A stretch of DNA of 5,209 nt from an uncultured Porphyromonadaceae bacterium (GCA_905193995.1 CAJJQT010000149.1:1-5209), one strand, 5' to 3'; shown: positions 1-5,209, numbered from the stretch's first letter. The notes: generated from the sequence alone by a model not told the origin. Numbers and translations are program-made.

Positions 1-180
1 GCCTCCGGCGACTTTGAAGGCGCGTATCAAAAGATCGGCGAAACCAACGCCCTGCCCGCCGTCTGCGGCCGGGTCTGCCCCCAGGAGAGCCAGTGCGAGG
101 GCAAATGCGTGCGGGGCATTAAGGGCGAACCGGTGGGGATCGGCCGACTGGAACGGTTTGTGGCGGATCACGGACAGGCT
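1..180 (+). other. gltA: Fragment of NADPH-dependent glutamate synthase small subunit (GltA/GltD type), N-terminal Fe-S domain
   Basis: Residues 1 to about 57 of the open frame read as the N-terminal iron-sulfur domain shared by glutamate synthase small subunits and related flavin oxidoreductases. Cys22, Cys26, Cys32 and Cys36 lie in ALPAVCGRVCPQESQCEGKC, followed by the hallmark GEPVGIGRLERFVAD. In the family this domain carries [4Fe-4S] clusters and passes electrons from NADPH/FAD to the large subunit. The FAD and NADPH Rossmann domains that should follow (about 350 more residues) are missing, so this piece cannot work alone. The wording with ALPAVCGRVCP and VRGIKGEPVGIGRLERF is closest to Clostridia (Oscillospiraceae-like) proteins as I know them, unlike the rest of the window. 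It breaks off around codons 57-61. The exact right end is uncertain by about 15 bases. Confidence 0.8.
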
Positions 181-531
181 GCTGTTGAGGAGAAGGCTCC
201 GCTCGCTACCATCTACTACCCGATCAACGTATACAGCCTCACCCGCGAAGACAACAACATCGTGGCTGCCATCGCCAACGTGATGAAGCAGAACCCCGAC
301 ACCAAGTATGTCCTCACAGGCTGGGCCGACAACTACACCGGTACTCCCGAATACAACGAGACCCTGCGTCACAACCGTGTTAACGGCGTTTACAACCGTC
401 TCGTGAAGCTTGGCGTTCCCGAATCGCAGATCACCGCTACCATCAACAACGGCAGCCTCTGCAACATCACCGAGAACGGCGAGAAGTATGTATCGCTCGA
501 CCGCGCTGTCACCATCGAAGAAGCCGAATAA
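1..531 (+). CDS. OmpA-family C-terminal domain protein, 5' partial, with a foreign GltD-like N-terminus (chimeric frame)
   Basis: The frame is open from base 1 to TAA at 529-531 (176 codons, no start in the window). Residues about 68-172 form an OmpA C-terminal domain, which in this family binds the peptide stem of peptidoglycan and ties the outer membrane to the wall. The core motif is visible: LTGWADNYTG with Asp110, then NETLRHNRVNGVYNRLVKLGV with Arg126. These correspond by position to the Asp and Arg that contact diaminopimelate in E. coli OmpA, with one extra residue between them. The ending SLDRAVTIEEAE is typical of Bacteroidales OmpA-like porins. Signal peptide and beta-barrel are absent. 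In their place, residues 1 to about 57 come from a glutamate synthase small subunit. A caller may start the gene at GTG 109, but that start lies inside the foreign piece and has no support. The OmpA domain assignment is strong; the fusion itself is doubtful. Confidence 0.85.
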   Translation, partial: ASGDFEGAYQKIGETNALPAVCGRVCPQESQCEGKCVRGIKGEPVGIGRLERFVADHGQAAVEEKAPLATIYYPINVYSLTREDNNIVAAIANVMKQNPDTKYVLTGWADNYTGTPEYNETLRHNRVNGVYNRLVKLGVPESQITATINNGSLCNITENGEKYVSLDRAVTIEEAE

Positions 532-553
532 GCATCTTTAACCATACAGCTTG

Positions 554-592
554 AAGAATCCCGCCCCGCATCCCGGAGCGGGATTCTTTTTT
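554..592 (+). terminator. Rho-independent terminator after the OmpA-like gene
   Basis: An 11-bp perfect stem pairs 554-564 (AAGAATCCCGC) with 578-588 (GCGGGATTCTT) around a 13-base loop, and a run of T continues to 592. It starts 22 bases after the OmpA-like stop codon, the expected place. Its A-rich foot means it could also work weakly in reverse, but no minus-strand gene ends here. Confidence 0.9.
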
Positions 593-606
593 ACCCGGCC
601 CGGACC

Positions 607-618
607 GACCGGCCGGTC
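607..618. repeat. 12-bp perfect palindrome upstream of a promoter
   Basis: GACCGGCCGGTC is its own reverse complement. It lies 28 bases upstream of the -33 element of the next promoter, a plausible place for a regulator site. GC-rich palindromes of this size can also arise by chance, and no second copy was noticed in the window. Confidence 0.3.
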
Positions 619-646
619 TCCGTTTGTGAAAAATTTCCGAAAAAAC

Positions 647-677
647 TTTGAAGATGTTAACAAAATGTCTACCTTTG
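647..677 (+). promoter_or_regulatory. Bacteroidota-type (sigma-ABfr) promoter
   Basis: The -33 element TTTG is at 647-650 and the -7 element TACCTTTG at 670-677, with 19 bases between. This matches the Bacteroidota consensus TTTG-N19-21-TAnnTTTG at every fixed base. Transcription should begin about 5-8 bases downstream, near 682-686, leaving a leader of about 25 bases before the ATG at 710. This also argues that translation starts at 710 and not further upstream. Confidence 0.9.
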
Positions 678-709
678 CGGGTGTTTCATTTACCAACCGT
701 ATAATTTCT

Positions 710-2344
710 ATGAAAAAACTTTACACACTCGCACTCGCACTGCTTCTCGGCGTGTCCGCCGCGGGCGCCGCGGAGCATCTGACTAATCTCATCCCGACCG
801 AGCCGGCCGCGATGCCTTACACATCATCACATCACGCGCAGAAAGCTCCGGCCGTAGCCGAGCCTGCCACCCCGCACAGCTGGCAGGCAATAGGCACCTG
901 CAAATACACCGACGACCTGCTCACGGCGCTGTTCGAAGGCCTCACGCCGGCCACATATGACGTCCAGGTCGAGAAGGATGCCGCCAACGAAGGCTACTAC
1001 CGCATCGTCGAACCGATCCGCTCCAATCCCGACATCGCGCGGTTCGGCGCATATATATCCGACGACGAAGCGCTGCGCTACCTGGTGATCGACGCCACCG
1101 ACCCCGCCAATGTCATCATCGAGCCGTCAGACCTCGGCATCGTGGTCAACGGCGAAGAAATGTACATCTACTCATACTCATGGATGGCCAAGACCGGTGA
1201 AATTGACGCATCCCTCATTGACAAATACGGTCTGAAAGGCTCCTTGGAAAACAATGTGGTATCCTTTCCGGGCGAAGGCTCCCTGTGGCTCACTTATGCT
1301 TCGATCGACGCCAACGGGCGCGGCTTCACAGCCGACGAGAACGGCGCATGGAAACTCGCGCTGCCCGGAGCCAAGGACTATTCGCTCGAGCTGTTGGGCG
1401 GATCGTGGTGCCCGGTCGACGGCAAGGCGCTCGTATCAGCCTGGGCCGGAGCTGACGTAGCCGCGATACTGGCCGGAGCCGTCACCGACCCGAACGATGA
1501 GACACAGCTGCGCGCCCTGCTCCAGAATCCCGTGCGGCTCACTTCGCAGCAAGGCGCTCTGATCGACCTGCCAGCCGGACTTAAGCCCTGCCAGCCCGTC
1601 TACATCCTGGCGCTCGCTATCGATGGCGCTGGCTCGCTTCAGACTATCGACTATACCATCGTCTACGCTCCCGACGCCACCGAAGGATGGAAAGACCTTC
1701 CGGGCAAAGCGCGCTTCTACGACTACACCGTCACTCATGCCTACGGCTTTACACCGGCCGTGACCGAGGTTGCGGTTCAGGAGGACGAAGCCGTGCCCGG
1801 CCGATACCGCATCGTCAATCCGTTCGCCGCAACGCGCTCCAACACGCTCACTCCTTCGGTTCACGGCTCGCACGACCACTACATGTACTTCGACGCCTCC
1901 GACCCCGACTGCGTGATACTCGAGGAAGGCCCCGTAGGCTACATCACCGAGACCGACGGCGACTTCCGCATCTCGTCGCGCGCCGCTCAGGAAATAGCCG
2001 ACGGCATGACCAAAGCCGAAGTCAAGGCTCTCGGCCACGGCGGCATAATGAAGGACTGCCGCATCACTTTCCCCTTCCAGGCCTACGTCTACGCAGGATT
2101 CCTCACAGAGGGCGCCGACTTCTGGATGAACGTCAACTTCACCCAGACGACCTCCGGATACACCGACGGCCCGATGTATCTTGACCTTACCGACGTGCTC
2201 GGCATCAGCGACGCTACCGCCGAACCGGCCGATGACGCCGTCACATACTACAACCTGCAGGGGATACCAGTAGCCGATCCGCAGCCGGGACAGGTCGTGA
2301 TCCGCCGCAGCACAGGTTCAGCCGCAAAGATCATAATCCGTTGA
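710..2344 (+). CDS. Secreted two-module protein of unknown function with C-terminal sorting-like tail
   Basis: A 544-residue protein whose function I do not recognise. Residues 1-20 are a standard signal peptide (MKKLYTLALALLLGVSAAGA), probably cut near Ala20/Ala21. There is no lipobox, so it should be released or exported further. Two related modules follow. Module 1 starts at Trp58 (WQAIGTCKYTDDLL) and contains YYRIVEP (residues 96-102) and DATDPANVIIEP (128-139). Module 2 starts at Trp327 (WKDLPGKARFYDYT) and contains RYRIVNP (365-371) and DASDPDCVILEE (395-406). The C-terminus (residues about 513-544, with YYNLQGIPV, then PGQVVIRR and a basic, hydrophobic end) resembles the short Por/type IX secretion tail of Bacteroidales proteins. 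The start at 710 is chosen because it gives a clean signal peptide about 25 bases after the expected transcription start. An upstream in-frame TTG (551) would overlap the terminator and precede the promoter. It is probably a single-gene transcript; no enzymatic motif was seen. Confidence 0.9.
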   Translation: MKKLYTLALALLLGVSAAGAAEHLTNLIPTEPAAMPYTSSHHAQKAPAVAEPATPHSWQAIGTCKYTDDLLTALFEGLTPATYDVQVEKDAANEGYYRIVEPIRSNPDIARFGAYISDDEALRYLVIDATDPANVIIEPSDLGIVVNGEEMYIYSYSWMAKTGEIDASLIDKYGLKGSLENNVVSFPGEGSLWLTYASIDANGRGFTADENGAWKLALPGAKDYSLELLGGSWCPVDGKALVSAWAGADVAAILAGAVTDPNDETQLRALLQNPVRLTSQQGALIDLPAGLKPCQPVYILALAIDGAGSLQTIDYTIVYAPDATEGWKDLPGKARFYDYTVTHAYGFTPAVTEVAVQEDEAVPGRYRIVNPFAATRSNTLTPSVHGSHDHYMYFDASDPDCVILEEGPVGYITETDGDFRISSRAAQEIADGMTKAEVKALGHGGIMKDCRITFPFQAYVYAGFLTEGADFWMNVNFTQTTSGYTDGPMYLDLTDVLGISDATAEPADDAVTYYNLQGIPVADPQPGQVVIRRSTGSAAKIIIR

Positions 2345-2362
2345 ATTCCTTACTGATATTGC

Positions 2363-2397
2363 AAAAGGGGAGCGGCCAGTCGGCCGCTCCCCTTTTT
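2363..2397. terminator. Bidirectional terminator between convergent genes
   Basis: A 15-bp perfect stem pairs 2363-2377 (AAAAGGGGAGCGGCC) with 2382-2396 (GGCCGCTCCCCTTTT) around the loop AGTC. A T-run follows on the plus strand (2393-2397), and the A-run at 2363-2366 gives a U-run on the minus transcript. It sits between the secreted-protein stop (2344) and the stop of the minus-strand OmpH-like gene (2422), so it probably ends transcripts from both sides. Confidence 0.92.
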
Positions 2398-2421
2398 AAC
2401 GTTGTCCTCCTCACAAAGGAT

Positions 2422-3042
2422 TTATTTCTTCTTCACCGTGAGGCTGTCGGCCGGCAGTGCGGCGGGAGCAGCGGGCTTGTAACGGCGGTTGAGCTCCTCG
2501 ATCACGGCGTCGGTGATGTCGAGGCGCGGGTTGACGTAATAGGTAACAGTATCGTCGATGACGGCATCGAGATGATTGGCCACACAGATGTCGCGGATGA
2601 CGCTGCGGATCGAGTCGTTCAGACGCATCGTCTGCAGAGCAGCGTAGCGGTCCATTTCCTCAAGGCGCTGACTGCTCCACTGCTGGGCCTGATTCTGCAT
2701 GTTAAGGAACTCGCGCTGATCCGATTCGGCGCTCTGCTGCGACAGATACACGTTGTTGTTGATCTTCTGCTGGATAGTCTGATAAAGTCGCTGCAGCTGA
2801 TTATCCTTGGCGGCGGCCTGGTTCTGGAAGTCAAGCATCATCTTCTGACGCTCGGCGAAAAGCTCCTGAGCCAGCGTATAGTTTTGACCGATACGGGTCA
2901 TGTTGACGTAGCGGATGTTGATAGCGGCCGAGTCGCCGGGCAGTATTTCCGCGGTGGCTTTGTCGCCGTCCTTCGAACAGCTTGCCACAGTCAGGGCACA
3001 CACGGCCATGAAGGCGGCAACTGCAAATTTAAATTTTCTCAT
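2422..3042 (-). CDS. OmpH/Skp-family lipoprotein
   Basis: A 206-residue OmpH/Skp-like protein. The family comprises periplasmic trimeric chaperones that hold unfolded outer-membrane proteins between long coiled-coil arms. The N-terminus MRKFKFAVAAFMAVCALTVASC is a lipoprotein signal with lipidated Cys22. Residues about 41-60 (INIRYVNMTRIGQNYTLAQE) match the first strand and the start of the helix in Skp. Residues about 55-145 are a glutamine-rich coiled-coil arm. Residues about 147-187 (VIRDICVANHLDAVIDDT, VTYYVNPRLDITDAVIEELN) are the returning strand, with the family ending 'tYvnp..DIT..vi..lN'. A Pro/Ala tail ending KKK is extra. Classical Skp is about 160 residues and soluble, so lipid anchoring and greater length set this one apart. 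The residues after Cys (SKDGD) loosely resemble the Bacteroidota lipoprotein surface-export signal, so the facing side is uncertain. It follows the small membrane gene by 45 bases and shows no promoter box of its own, so co-transcription is likely. Confidence 0.88.
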   Translation of the reverse strand: MRKFKFAVAAFMAVCALTVASCSKDGDKATAEILPGDSAAINIRYVNMTRIGQNYTLAQELFAERQKMMLDFQNQAAAKDNQLQRLYQTIQQKINNNVYLSQQSAESDQREFLNMQNQAQQWSSQRLEEMDRYAALQTMRLNDSIRSVIRDICVANHLDAVIDDTVTYYVNPRLDITDAVIEELNRRYKPAAPAALPADSLTVKKK

Positions 3043-3087
3043 AGTGAACTGTGATGGTTCTTTTTATTTGGTTTCTTATTAATTATT

Positions 3088-3252
3088 TCAATCGCGGTCG
3101 GATGCCGCACATCCCACGCCGCGGCGACGCAGTTCGGGCGACGAGTGAGCGTGAGTGTCGGGAAATTTTCCGCCTTTGACAAAGAACACTTTCACTCCTA
3201 AGAGCACCACGGCCAGGGCAAGCAATCCTACGGTCAGAAGCAGTAATTTCAT
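3088..3252 (-). CDS. Small single-pass membrane protein, conserved-looking in Bacteroidota
   Basis: A 54-residue protein starting MKLLLLTVGLLALAVVLLGVKVFFVKGGKFPDTH. Residues 2-25 form one hydrophobic helix, followed by a short basic tail with the pattern GKFPDTH (28-34) and ELRRRGVGCAASDRD (40-54), including one Cys (48). I recall similar short proteins (FPxTH...LRxRGxxCAxSxDR) in many Bacteroidales genomes, usually annotated only as hypothetical or membrane protein; the function is unknown. The start ATG at 3252 is chosen because the hydrophobic helix begins there and a TATATTTG promoter box lies 22 bases upstream. An in-frame extension to 3369 would be AT-rich promoter DNA and is not believable. 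It probably heads an operon with the OmpH-like lipoprotein. Confidence 0.8.
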   Translation of the reverse strand: MKLLLLTVGLLALAVVLLGVKVFFVKGGKFPDTHAHSSPELRRRGVGCAASDRD

Positions 3253-3274
3253 ATCCTGAATTCTAAATTCGGTG

Positions 3275-3282
3275 CAAATATA
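3275..3282 (-). promoter_or_regulatory. Promoter -7 element for the small membrane protein/OmpH-like unit
   Basis: On the minus strand these bases read TATATTTG, a perfect match to the Bacteroidota -7 consensus TAnnTTTG. It lies 22 bases upstream of the ATG at 3252. No TTTG is found at the usual 19-21 base spacing upstream, so the -33 element is weak or degenerate. Confidence 0.6.
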
Positions 3283-3284
3283 AG

Positions 3285-3387
3285 AAACGTTCGTTAAATT
3301 TTGGTCGTTTATCAATTTTATTTTGTAACTTAGAGCGCTGAAATAAATAAATTTAACATTACGCCACATTCATTAAACGTTCTTAAA
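3285..3387 (+). repeat. Pair of near-identical direct repeats in the divergent intergenic region
   Basis: AAACGTTCGTTAAA (3285-3298) recurs as AAACGTTCTTAAA (3375-3387), the same apart from one missing G. The copies start 90 bases apart. Each contains the palindrome AACGTT and lies 3-4 bases upstream of a -7-like box of the gene on its own side. They could be binding sites for a shared regulator, or chance similarity in AT-rich DNA. Confidence 0.4.
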
Positions 3388-3393
3388 CTTTTG
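3386..3393 (+). promoter_or_regulatory. Candidate -7 element for the dipeptidase gene
   Basis: AACTTTTG matches TAnnTTTG at all fixed bases except the first. It would place the transcription start near 3400 and give a leader of about 30 bases. No clear -33 TTTG lies at the right spacing. A rival arrangement is TTTG at 3322-3325 with TAAATTTA at 3348-3355 (22-base spacing, last base off). One of the two probably serves the gene, but the choice is uncertain. Confidence 0.35.
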
Positions 3394-3431
3394 TAGACAC
3401 ATTTTAGACAACACCAAAACATCGACACGAT

Positions 3432-4892
3432 ATGACAATCAAAGATCTCCAGCCAGCTCTGGTTTTCGAAATTTTCGACCAGATCACAAAAGTTCCGCGC
3501 CCTTCCAAGAAAGAAGGCAAGATCCGCCAGTTCCTGCTTGACTTCGCCGCCAAGCACGGCATCGCCGCCAAGACCGACCCCATCGGCAACGTACTCATGA
3601 GCAAGCCCGCCACTCCGGGCCACGAACAGGCTCCCTGCGTGATCCTCCAGGCCCACATGGACATGGTATGCGAGTCCAACGACAAGAACTTCGACTTCGA
3701 GAACTCACCCATCACCACCATAGTCGACGGCGAATGGCTCCACGCCGACGGCACCACCCTCGGCGCCGACAACGGTATCGGCATGGCAGCCGCGCTCGCC
3801 GTGATGGTCGACGACAAGCTCGTCCACGGCCCGGTCGACTGCCTCTTCACCGTCGATGAGGAGACAGGCCTCACAGGCGCCAACAACCTCGGCGACGGCA
3901 TGATCAACGGCTCGATACTGCTCAACCTCGACTCCGAGGACGATGCTGAGATCTTCGTCGGCTGCGCCGGCGGCGTCGACACCACCTGCACCTTCCACTA
4001 CGAGCGCTCGATGGCTCCCACCGACTTCCACTACTTCAAGATCGACATCGCCAAGGGCCTCGGCGGCCACTCGGGCGGCGACATCCATCTCGGACGCGCC
4101 AACGCCAACAAGCTTCTGGCACGGTTCCTCTGGACTGTCGGCAAGAAATACGAGCTCTCGCTGGCCGAAATCGACGGCGGCAACCTGCGCAACGCCATAC
4201 CGCGCGCCGCTCACGCCGTATTCGGCGTCCACACCTCGTCGAAGGACGACATCATGGCCATGTTCAACCGCTTTGTCGCCGAGGTAAAGGACGAATACGA
4301 AGGCCTCGAACCTACGCTCGAGATAACCATCGCCACAATGGAACGTCCCGAATTCACCATCGATTCGGCCACCACAGCCCACCTCATCGAAGCCCTCTAC
4401 TCGGCCCCTCACGGAGTCGTATCGATGAGCCGCGACATCGAAGGCCTCGTGGAGACATCCACCAACCTCGCGTCGGTGAAGATGCCCGCCGACGGTGAAA
4501 TCCTCGTCACCACCTCGCAGCGTTCGTCAGTCGAGTCGCGCAAGTGGGACATCGCGCACCAGGTCGAAGCCCTATTCGAGCTCGCAGGCGCCACCGTCAC
4601 CCACGGCGACGGCTACCCCGGCTGGAAGCCCAACATGAAGTCGACCATCATGCACCTCGCTTCCGAGGCCTATGAGGAACTCTACGGCATCAAGCCCGCC
4701 GTCAAGGCCATACATGCCGGCCTCGAATGCGGTCTGTTCAAGGAAAAGATGCCCGACCTCGACATGGTCTCGTTCGGCCCGACCCTGCAGGGCGTACACT
4801 CGCCCAGCGAGCGCATGCACATCCCCGCCGTCGAACGTTTCTGGGGACAGCTCACGCGCACCCTCGAAAAGGTCGCCGACCTCAAGGCTTAA
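3432..4892 (+). CDS. pepD: Aminoacyl-histidine dipeptidase (peptidase family M20C, PepD/carnosinase type)
   Basis: A 486-residue di-zinc metallopeptidase of the PepD family, which cleaves dipeptides such as Xaa-His (for example carnosine) in the cytoplasm and recycles amino acids. There is no signal peptide. E. coli PepD is about 485 residues and the two align end to end. Metal ligands expected in the family are present: His75 and the neighbouring catalytic Asp77 in LQAHMDMV, bridging Asp113 in TTLGADNGIGMA, catalytic Glu143 plus ligand Glu144 in VDEETGLTGA, Asp167 in LNLDSEDDAEI, and His456 in GVHSPSE. The inserted dimerisation/lid domain lies at roughly residues 190-390, including KGLGGHSGGDIHLGRANANKLL and the GGNLRNAIPR loop. 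HAGLECGLFKEK (428-439) also matches the family. The ATG at 3432 gives the normal N-terminus (LVFEIFDQITKVPRPS). It is divergent from the small membrane gene and ends at a hairpin. Codon use is strongly C-ending, which may point to good expression. It appears intact. Confidence 0.96.
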   Translation: MTIKDLQPALVFEIFDQITKVPRPSKKEGKIRQFLLDFAAKHGIAAKTDPIGNVLMSKPATPGHEQAPCVILQAHMDMVCESNDKNFDFENSPITTIVDGEWLHADGTTLGADNGIGMAAALAVMVDDKLVHGPVDCLFTVDEETGLTGANNLGDGMINGSILLNLDSEDDAEIFVGCAGGVDTTCTFHYERSMAPTDFHYFKIDIAKGLGGHSGGDIHLGRANANKLLARFLWTVGKKYELSLAEIDGGNLRNAIPRAAHAVFGVHTSSKDDIMAMFNRFVAEVKDEYEGLEPTLEITIATMERPEFTIDSATTAHLIEALYSAPHGVVSMSRDIEGLVETSTNLASVKMPADGEILVTTSQRSSVESRKWDIAHQVEALFELAGATVTHGDGYPGWKPNMKSTIMHLASEAYEELYGIKPAVKAIHAGLECGLFKEKMPDLDMVSFGPTLQGVHSPSERMHIPAVERFWGQLTRTLEKVADLKA

Positions 4893-4902
4893 GACACTCA
4901 TC

Positions 4903-4946
4903 AAAGGTCCGGGAACCCTGCCTGCGGCAGGCCTCCCGGGCCTTTT
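4903..4946 (+). terminator. Branched hairpin terminator after pepD
   Basis: The outer stem pairs 4903-4914 (AAAGGTCCGGGA) with 4934-4945 (TCCCGGGCCTTT), 12 pairs including one G-T. Inside it, 4920-4924 pairs with 4928-4932 around CGG. TTTT closes the 3' side (4943-4946), with only one T beyond the stem before C. It begins 10 bases after the pepD stop. The short T-run makes it a weaker terminator than the other two here, and some readthrough into the next gene is likely. Confidence 0.75.
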
Positions 4947-4969
4947 CCTCACCTCCTAACCTTCTCCGC

Positions 4970-5209
4970 ATGAAAAACCGCAGTACAATTCCGGCCATAG
5001 CGCTCGCGGCCCTCACAGGCCTGGCCTGCTGCTCGCGTCCGACCAACGCCGGCGCCCAGCGCATATTCACCACACCTCCCGATTCGATCACATACATCGA
5101 CCCCGACCGCCAGTATTTCGTGATCGGCGCCGACACCGTGCGGCTGTGCTTCACCGAGCCGGAAGACACCCTGCGCCATGGCCCCCTTACCGAAAAGGAC
5201 ATCGAGGAG
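4970..5209 (+). CDS. Lipoprotein of unknown function, 3' partial
   Basis: The frame opens at ATG 4970 and is still open at the window edge (80 codons seen). It begins MKNRSTIPAIALAALTGLACC, a short basic start, a hydrophobic stretch and a lipobox (GLAC or LACC), so lipidation is at Cys20 or Cys21. The remainder (SRPTNAGAQRIFTTPPDSITYIDPDRQYF, then VIGADTVRLCFTEPEDTLRHGPLTEKDIEE) contains no domain I can name. The pattern of short strands suggests a folded periplasmic domain starting near residue 32. It lies 77 bases after the pepD stop, with a hairpin between them and no Bacteroidota promoter box in the 23 bases that follow the hairpin. Transcription may come from pepD readthrough or from a promoter inside pepD. 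Confidence is good that this is a real gene start and low on any function. Confidence 0.75.
   Translation, partial: MKNRSTIPAIALAALTGLACCSRPTNAGAQRIFTTPPDSITYIDPDRQYFVIGADTVRLCFTEPEDTLRHGPLTEKDIEE

Noticed and set aside
14..283. Frame-2 ORF of 89 codons at the left edge
   Set aside because: It is Arg/Ser/Thr-rich shadow sequence; the first frame carries the recognisable Fe-S and OmpA motifs.
384..444. Possibility that the OmpA domain has lost its peptidoglycan-binding residues
   Set aside because: Asp110 and Arg126 of the frame sit at the expected positions in the motif, so binding capacity appears kept.
1436..2038. Minus-strand 200-codon frame inside the secreted-protein gene
   Set aside because: Same cause: antisense of a GC-rich coding sequence, low-complexity Gly/Val/Arg content, no start signals.
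2341..3054. Long plus-strand open frame (237 codons) opposite the OmpH-like gene
   Set aside because: It is the antisense shadow of a well-recognised coding sequence, starts at a TTG overlapping another stop, crosses the bidirectional terminator, and has no family resemblance.
3330..3656. Minus-strand 108-codon frame spanning the pepD start and divergent region
   Set aside because: It overlaps the start of pepD in antisense, has no recognisable domain, and its C-terminal part is promoter DNA.
3705..4412. Minus-strand open frame of 235 codons inside pepD
   Set aside because: It arises from the C-rich third positions of pepD; the protein resembles no family, and pepD on the other strand is complete and certain.
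4949..4957. TCACCTCCT, identical to the 3' tail of 16S rRNA (anti-Shine-Dalgarno), just before the last gene
   Set aside because: A 9-base match with no surrounding rRNA similarity; it would not act as a ribosome binding site on the plus strand and is most simply chance.

Overview
The window looks like the chromosome of a gut Bacteroidales bacterium, most likely of the Muribaculaceae/Prevotella kind (inferred from protein style, not proven). The grounds are a textbook Bacteroidota promoter (TTTG, 19 bp, TACCTTTG) before one gene, a TAnnTTTG box before another, lipoproteins with Bacteroidota-type leaders, a C-terminal YYNLQG tail common in secreted Bacteroidales proteins, no Shine-Dalgarno sequences, and C-rich third codon positions. 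No mobile element, CRISPR array, tRNA or rRNA was seen.

Left edge (1-531): one open frame joins two unrelated pieces. Codons 1 to about 57 are the iron-sulfur N-terminus of a Clostridia-type NADPH glutamate synthase small subunit. From about codon 61 onward it is the C-terminal peptidoglycan-binding domain of a Bacteroidales OmpA-like outer-membrane protein. Neither half is complete and the first is foreign in style, so a contig chimera near 175-195 is the best explanation. The OmpA gene ends at a strong terminator (554-592).

Middle left (593-2397): a promoter at 647-677 drives a 544-residue secreted protein of unknown function. It is built from two related beta-rich modules plus a short C-terminal tail resembling a type IX (Por) secretion signal. 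A long hairpin at 2363-2396 terminates it and also serves the convergent genes coming from the right.

Middle (2422-3252, minus strand): a two-gene unit made of a 54-residue single-pass membrane protein followed by an OmpH/Skp-like lipoprotein. A TATATTTG box lies just before the small gene.

Right (3253-5209): a 179-bp AT-rich divergent promoter region carries a near-identical repeat (AAACGTTC...TTAAA) next to a promoter-like box on each side. The plus strand then encodes a complete M20C aminoacyl-histidine dipeptidase (pepD family) with all metal and catalytic residues. A branched hairpin follows it, and then the first 80 codons of an unrecognised lipoprotein that runs off the window.

Overall this is ordinary envelope and peptide-catabolism housekeeping. 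I see no convincing new multi-gene system. The points most worth checking are the chimeric left end, the two-module secreted protein, and the conserved-looking small membrane protein upstream of the Skp-like lipoprotein.
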